Origin: Gammaproteobacteria bacterium
GTDB lineage: Bacteria; Pseudomonadota; Gammaproteobacteria; Steroidobacterales; GCA-2729495
Direction of reading: 5' to 3'
NCBI GenBank assembly: GCA_028285245.1
Contig: JANQPY010000025.1
Location: 1-64,000, forward strand
DNA length: 64,000 nt
Part shown: positions 62,238 through 64,000 of the stretch, piece by piece
How the letters are laid out: each line of letters opens with the position of its first letter
How positions within the stretch are numbered: the first letter of the stretch is position 1
Position numbers and translations under genes: made by a program
The notes under the pieces: model-generated
The model's input: only the letters and a program-made list of their open reading frames with translations
Told to the model about the DNA's origin: nothing
The model's database searches: none

Positions 62238-63613
62238 TGGGCGGCGTGGCACTGCTGATGTTTCTGGCGGTCATCGTGCTGATGCTTGCCGGCTTTCCGG
62301 TCGCTTTTACGCTCGCCGGCACGGCACTGCTGTTTGCCTGGGGCGGCAGCCTCGCGGGCGCATTTGAACCGGCTTTTCTCAACACCATGCCGAGCAGGAT
62401 CTACGGCATCATGGGCAACGGCACTTTGGTTGCGGTGCCGCTGTTCGTCTTCATGGGTGTAACGCTAGAGCGCGCCCGTATCGCTGAAGACCTGCTGACG
62501 ACGCTCAGCCAGCTGTTTGGCCGGCTGCGCGGTGGTCTCGCTATCGCCGTGGCGCTGGTGGGCATGCTCCTCGCCGCCAGCACGGGGATTGTTGGCGCGA
62601 CTGTGGTAACGATGGGATTGCTGTCGCTGCCCACGATGCTCAAGCGCGGGTACGCGCCGGAAATTTCCACCGGCATCATCAGCGCCTCCGGAACGCTCGG
62701 ACAGATCATTCCGCCGTCCATCATTCTCGTGCTACTTGGCGATGTGCTGTCGTCTGCCTACCAACAGTCACAGATCAGTCAGGGCATCTTCAGCCCGGAG
62801 ACAGTTTCCGTCGGCGATTTATTTGTCGGGGCGATCGTGCCCGGCCTGTTGCTGGTTGGCCTGTATATCGGCTGGATTATCGTTTACGGGCTGCTCAAGC
62901 CGGACGCCATGCCGAGCACGCCGGCGGACACAGATTCAGCCGACGCCGGCCTGCTGCGCAAGGTGATTGCCGTACTGCTGCCGCCATTGCTGCTGATCGT
63001 GGCGGTCCTGGGCTCCATTATCACGGGCCTGGCGACACCAACAGAAGCCGCCGCCGTCGGCGCAGGCGGCGCGTTGCTGCTGGCAGCCACGCGTTCCGCG
63101 CTCACCTGGGAGCGCCTGTCGGAAATCATGCGCCGGACGACCCGCGTTAGCAGCATGGTCTTCCTGATACTGATTGGTGCATCCGTGTTTTCACTGGTGT
63201 TTCGCGGCTTCGGCGGGGACGAAGTCGTGCGCGACTTCTTGCTGGGTATGCCCGGCGGCGCGGCCGGGGCACTGATCGTTGTGATGCTCGTGATGTTCTT
63301 GCTGGGCTTCGTGCTCGACTTTATCGAGATCACGTTTGTCGTTGTGCCAATAGTCGGCCCAGTGCTTCTCAGCCTGGGGATGGACCCTGTCTGGCTGGGC
63401 ATCATGATTGCCGTCAACCTGCAGACGTCGTTTCTTACGCCACCCTTTGGCTTCGCGCTGTTCTATCTCCGGGGCGTGGCGCCGCCGGAGGTGCAAACCA
63501 TGGCCATGTATCGCGGTGTTATCCCCTTCGTGGCGCTGCAGCTCCTGCTGCTGGTGCTGCTGGCTGTCTGGCCAGAACTGGTGACGTGGTTACCGGACCT
63601 CGTGTACGGCTAG
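62237..63613 (+). CDS. TRAP transporter large permease (DctM type)
   Basis: 458 residues, about twelve helices. Ion-driven uptake of an organic anion. Seen: GFPVAFTLAGTALLFAW, LVAVPLFVFMGVTLERARIAEDLL, AASTGIVGATVVTMGLLSLPTMLKRGY, SGTLGQIIPPSIILVLLG, ATPTEAAAVGAGGALLLA, FVLDFIEITFVVVPIVGPVL and LQTSFLTPPFGFALFYLRGVAP. The start is GTG at 62237 in a TAGTG junction. No DctP-type binding protein gene on either side within the window, so the substrate is unknown. Confidence 0.93.
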   Translation: MGGVALLMFLAVIVLMLAGFPVAFTLAGTALLFAWGGSLAGAFEPAFLNTMPSRIYGIMGNGTLVAVPLFVFMGVTLERARIAEDLLTTLSQLFGRLRGGLAIAVALVGMLLAASTGIVGATVVTMGLLSLPTMLKRGYAPEISTGIISASGTLGQIIPPSIILVLLGDVLSSAYQQSQISQGIFSPETVSVGDLFVGAIVPGLLLVGLYIGWIIVYGLLKPDAMPSTPADTDSADAGLLRKVIAVLLPPLLLIVAVLGSIITGLATPTEAAAVGAGGALLLAATRSALTWERLSEIMRRTTRVSSMVFLILIGASVFSLVFRGFGGDEVVRDFLLGMPGGAAGALIVVMLVMFLLGFVLDFIEITFVVVPIVGPVLLSLGMDPVWLGIMIAVNLQTSFLTPPFGFALFYLRGVAPPEVQTMAMYRGVIPFVALQLLLLVLLAVWPELVTWLPDLVYG

Positions 63614-63981
63614 TCGCCAAGATCCTGGTAGTTCGACCACTCGAAGCGTGGCGTGCAGATACACAAGAACATCAGATCGTCATCACCCGTATTGCGAATG
63701 CGCTGCGTGGCGCCAGGAGGAATGCACACAACGTCTCCGGAAGATACGGATTTGATGCCTAGCCCCTCGATGTCTACCTCACCTGCGCCCGACGTAATCA
63801 GGTAGCGCTCGGCCGTACCGGCGACCCGGTGCAGGCGAGTGGTCACGCCGGGCTCTACCCGGGCTCTTGCAACGGATACCTCAGGATCGTTCTCGGTGTT
63901 CAGGAACTCGAGTATGTGACAGCGTTCTTCGCTGAGGTACTCGTCATTCTCGTGGGCGGTATGCAGCTCGGCTTCACGCAT
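63610..63981 (-). CDS. Small cupin-domain protein
   Basis: 123 residues. Single cupin barrel: VEPGVTTRLHRVAGTAERYLITSGAGEVDIEG resembles motif 1 and GDVVCIPPGATQRIRNTGDDDLMFLCICTPRF motif 2. Metal ligands would be His and Glu of motif 1; the motif-2 His is replaced by Gln (ATQRI), so metal binding may be altered or absent. Its stop overlaps convergent dctM by four bases. Starts ATG at 63981. Function not assignable. Confidence 0.85.
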   Translation of the reverse strand: MREAELHTAHENDEYLSEERCHILEFLNTENDPEVSVARARVEPGVTTRLHRVAGTAERYLITSGAGEVDIEGLGIKSVSSGDVVCIPPGATQRIRNTGDDDLMFLCICTPRFEWSNYQDLGD

Positions 63982-64000
63982 ATGGCACTACAGACTGGCC

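Noticed and set aside
1-64000. CRISPR arrays, insertion sequences, prophage or toxin-antitoxin modules
   Set aside because: I looked for spaced direct repeats, transposase or integrase motifs and short paired genes on both strands and found none.

Overview
The window looks like a chromosomal segment of an aerobic, type IV-piliated, GC-rich gammaproteobacterium. The support is gene content and order: ponA divergent from pilMNOPQ followed by aroK-aroB, gmk-rpoZ-spoT-ridA-recG, tesA divergent from ybbAP, PP2C-rph-rdgB next to yicC, and a type I citrate synthase. I cannot assign a genus. Nearly everything is core metabolism and envelope biology. I see no insertion sequence, integrase, CRISPR array, tRNA or rRNA.

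Layout. 1-940: a diverged copy of the 3' half of trpA running off the left edge, then a lipoprotein gene of clearly lower GC. 943-7720: a complete, contiguous, minus-strand tryptophan operon, trpE-G-D-C-F-B-A. It is preceded by a classical attenuator that the long-ORF view misses: a 21-residue leader peptide with three consecutive Trp codons, an antiterminator, a terminator and a promoter that leaves almost no 5' UTR. 7716-20996: SLC13-type transporter, ppc, hydroxyacid dehydrogenase, tesA/ybbAP, pyrF, dgt, aroB, aroK. 21057-28480: the minus-strand pilMNOPQ operon, ending with a 637-residue Ig-repeat lipoprotein and a strong terminator. Its leader holds what I read as a GEMM-I (c-di-GMP-I) riboswitch followed by two terminator hairpins. 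28533-33500: ponA, an unrecognised protein, gltA, rpmE. 33501-33860: an AT-rich gap with two perfect DnaA boxes in inverted orientation. 33861-48297: rdgB, rph, PP2C, yicC, an Ada-like regulator, an SDR, gmk-rpoZ-spoT-ridA-recG, ubiA, comF, bioB, bioC. 48460-56582: an aa3-type cytochrome c oxidase cluster (DUF2244, subunit II, subunit I, a 47-residue small protein, CtaG, subunit III, DUF2909, SURF1, an SCO-like protein, CtaA, an unknown protein). 56626-63981: uvrD, trkA, trkH, a TRAP permease pair without a binding protein, and a cupin.

How it fits together. The most interesting regulatory reading is that intracellular c-di-GMP, the motile-to-sessile second messenger, controls transcription of the pilus alignment complex and secretin, and co-transcribes a surface-type Ig-repeat lipoprotein. 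The trp operon is controlled by ribosome-mediated attenuation on a leader mRNA that is probably leaderless. Both calls rest on sequence motifs and hand-drawn pairings; covariance-model searches and transcript mapping would settle them.
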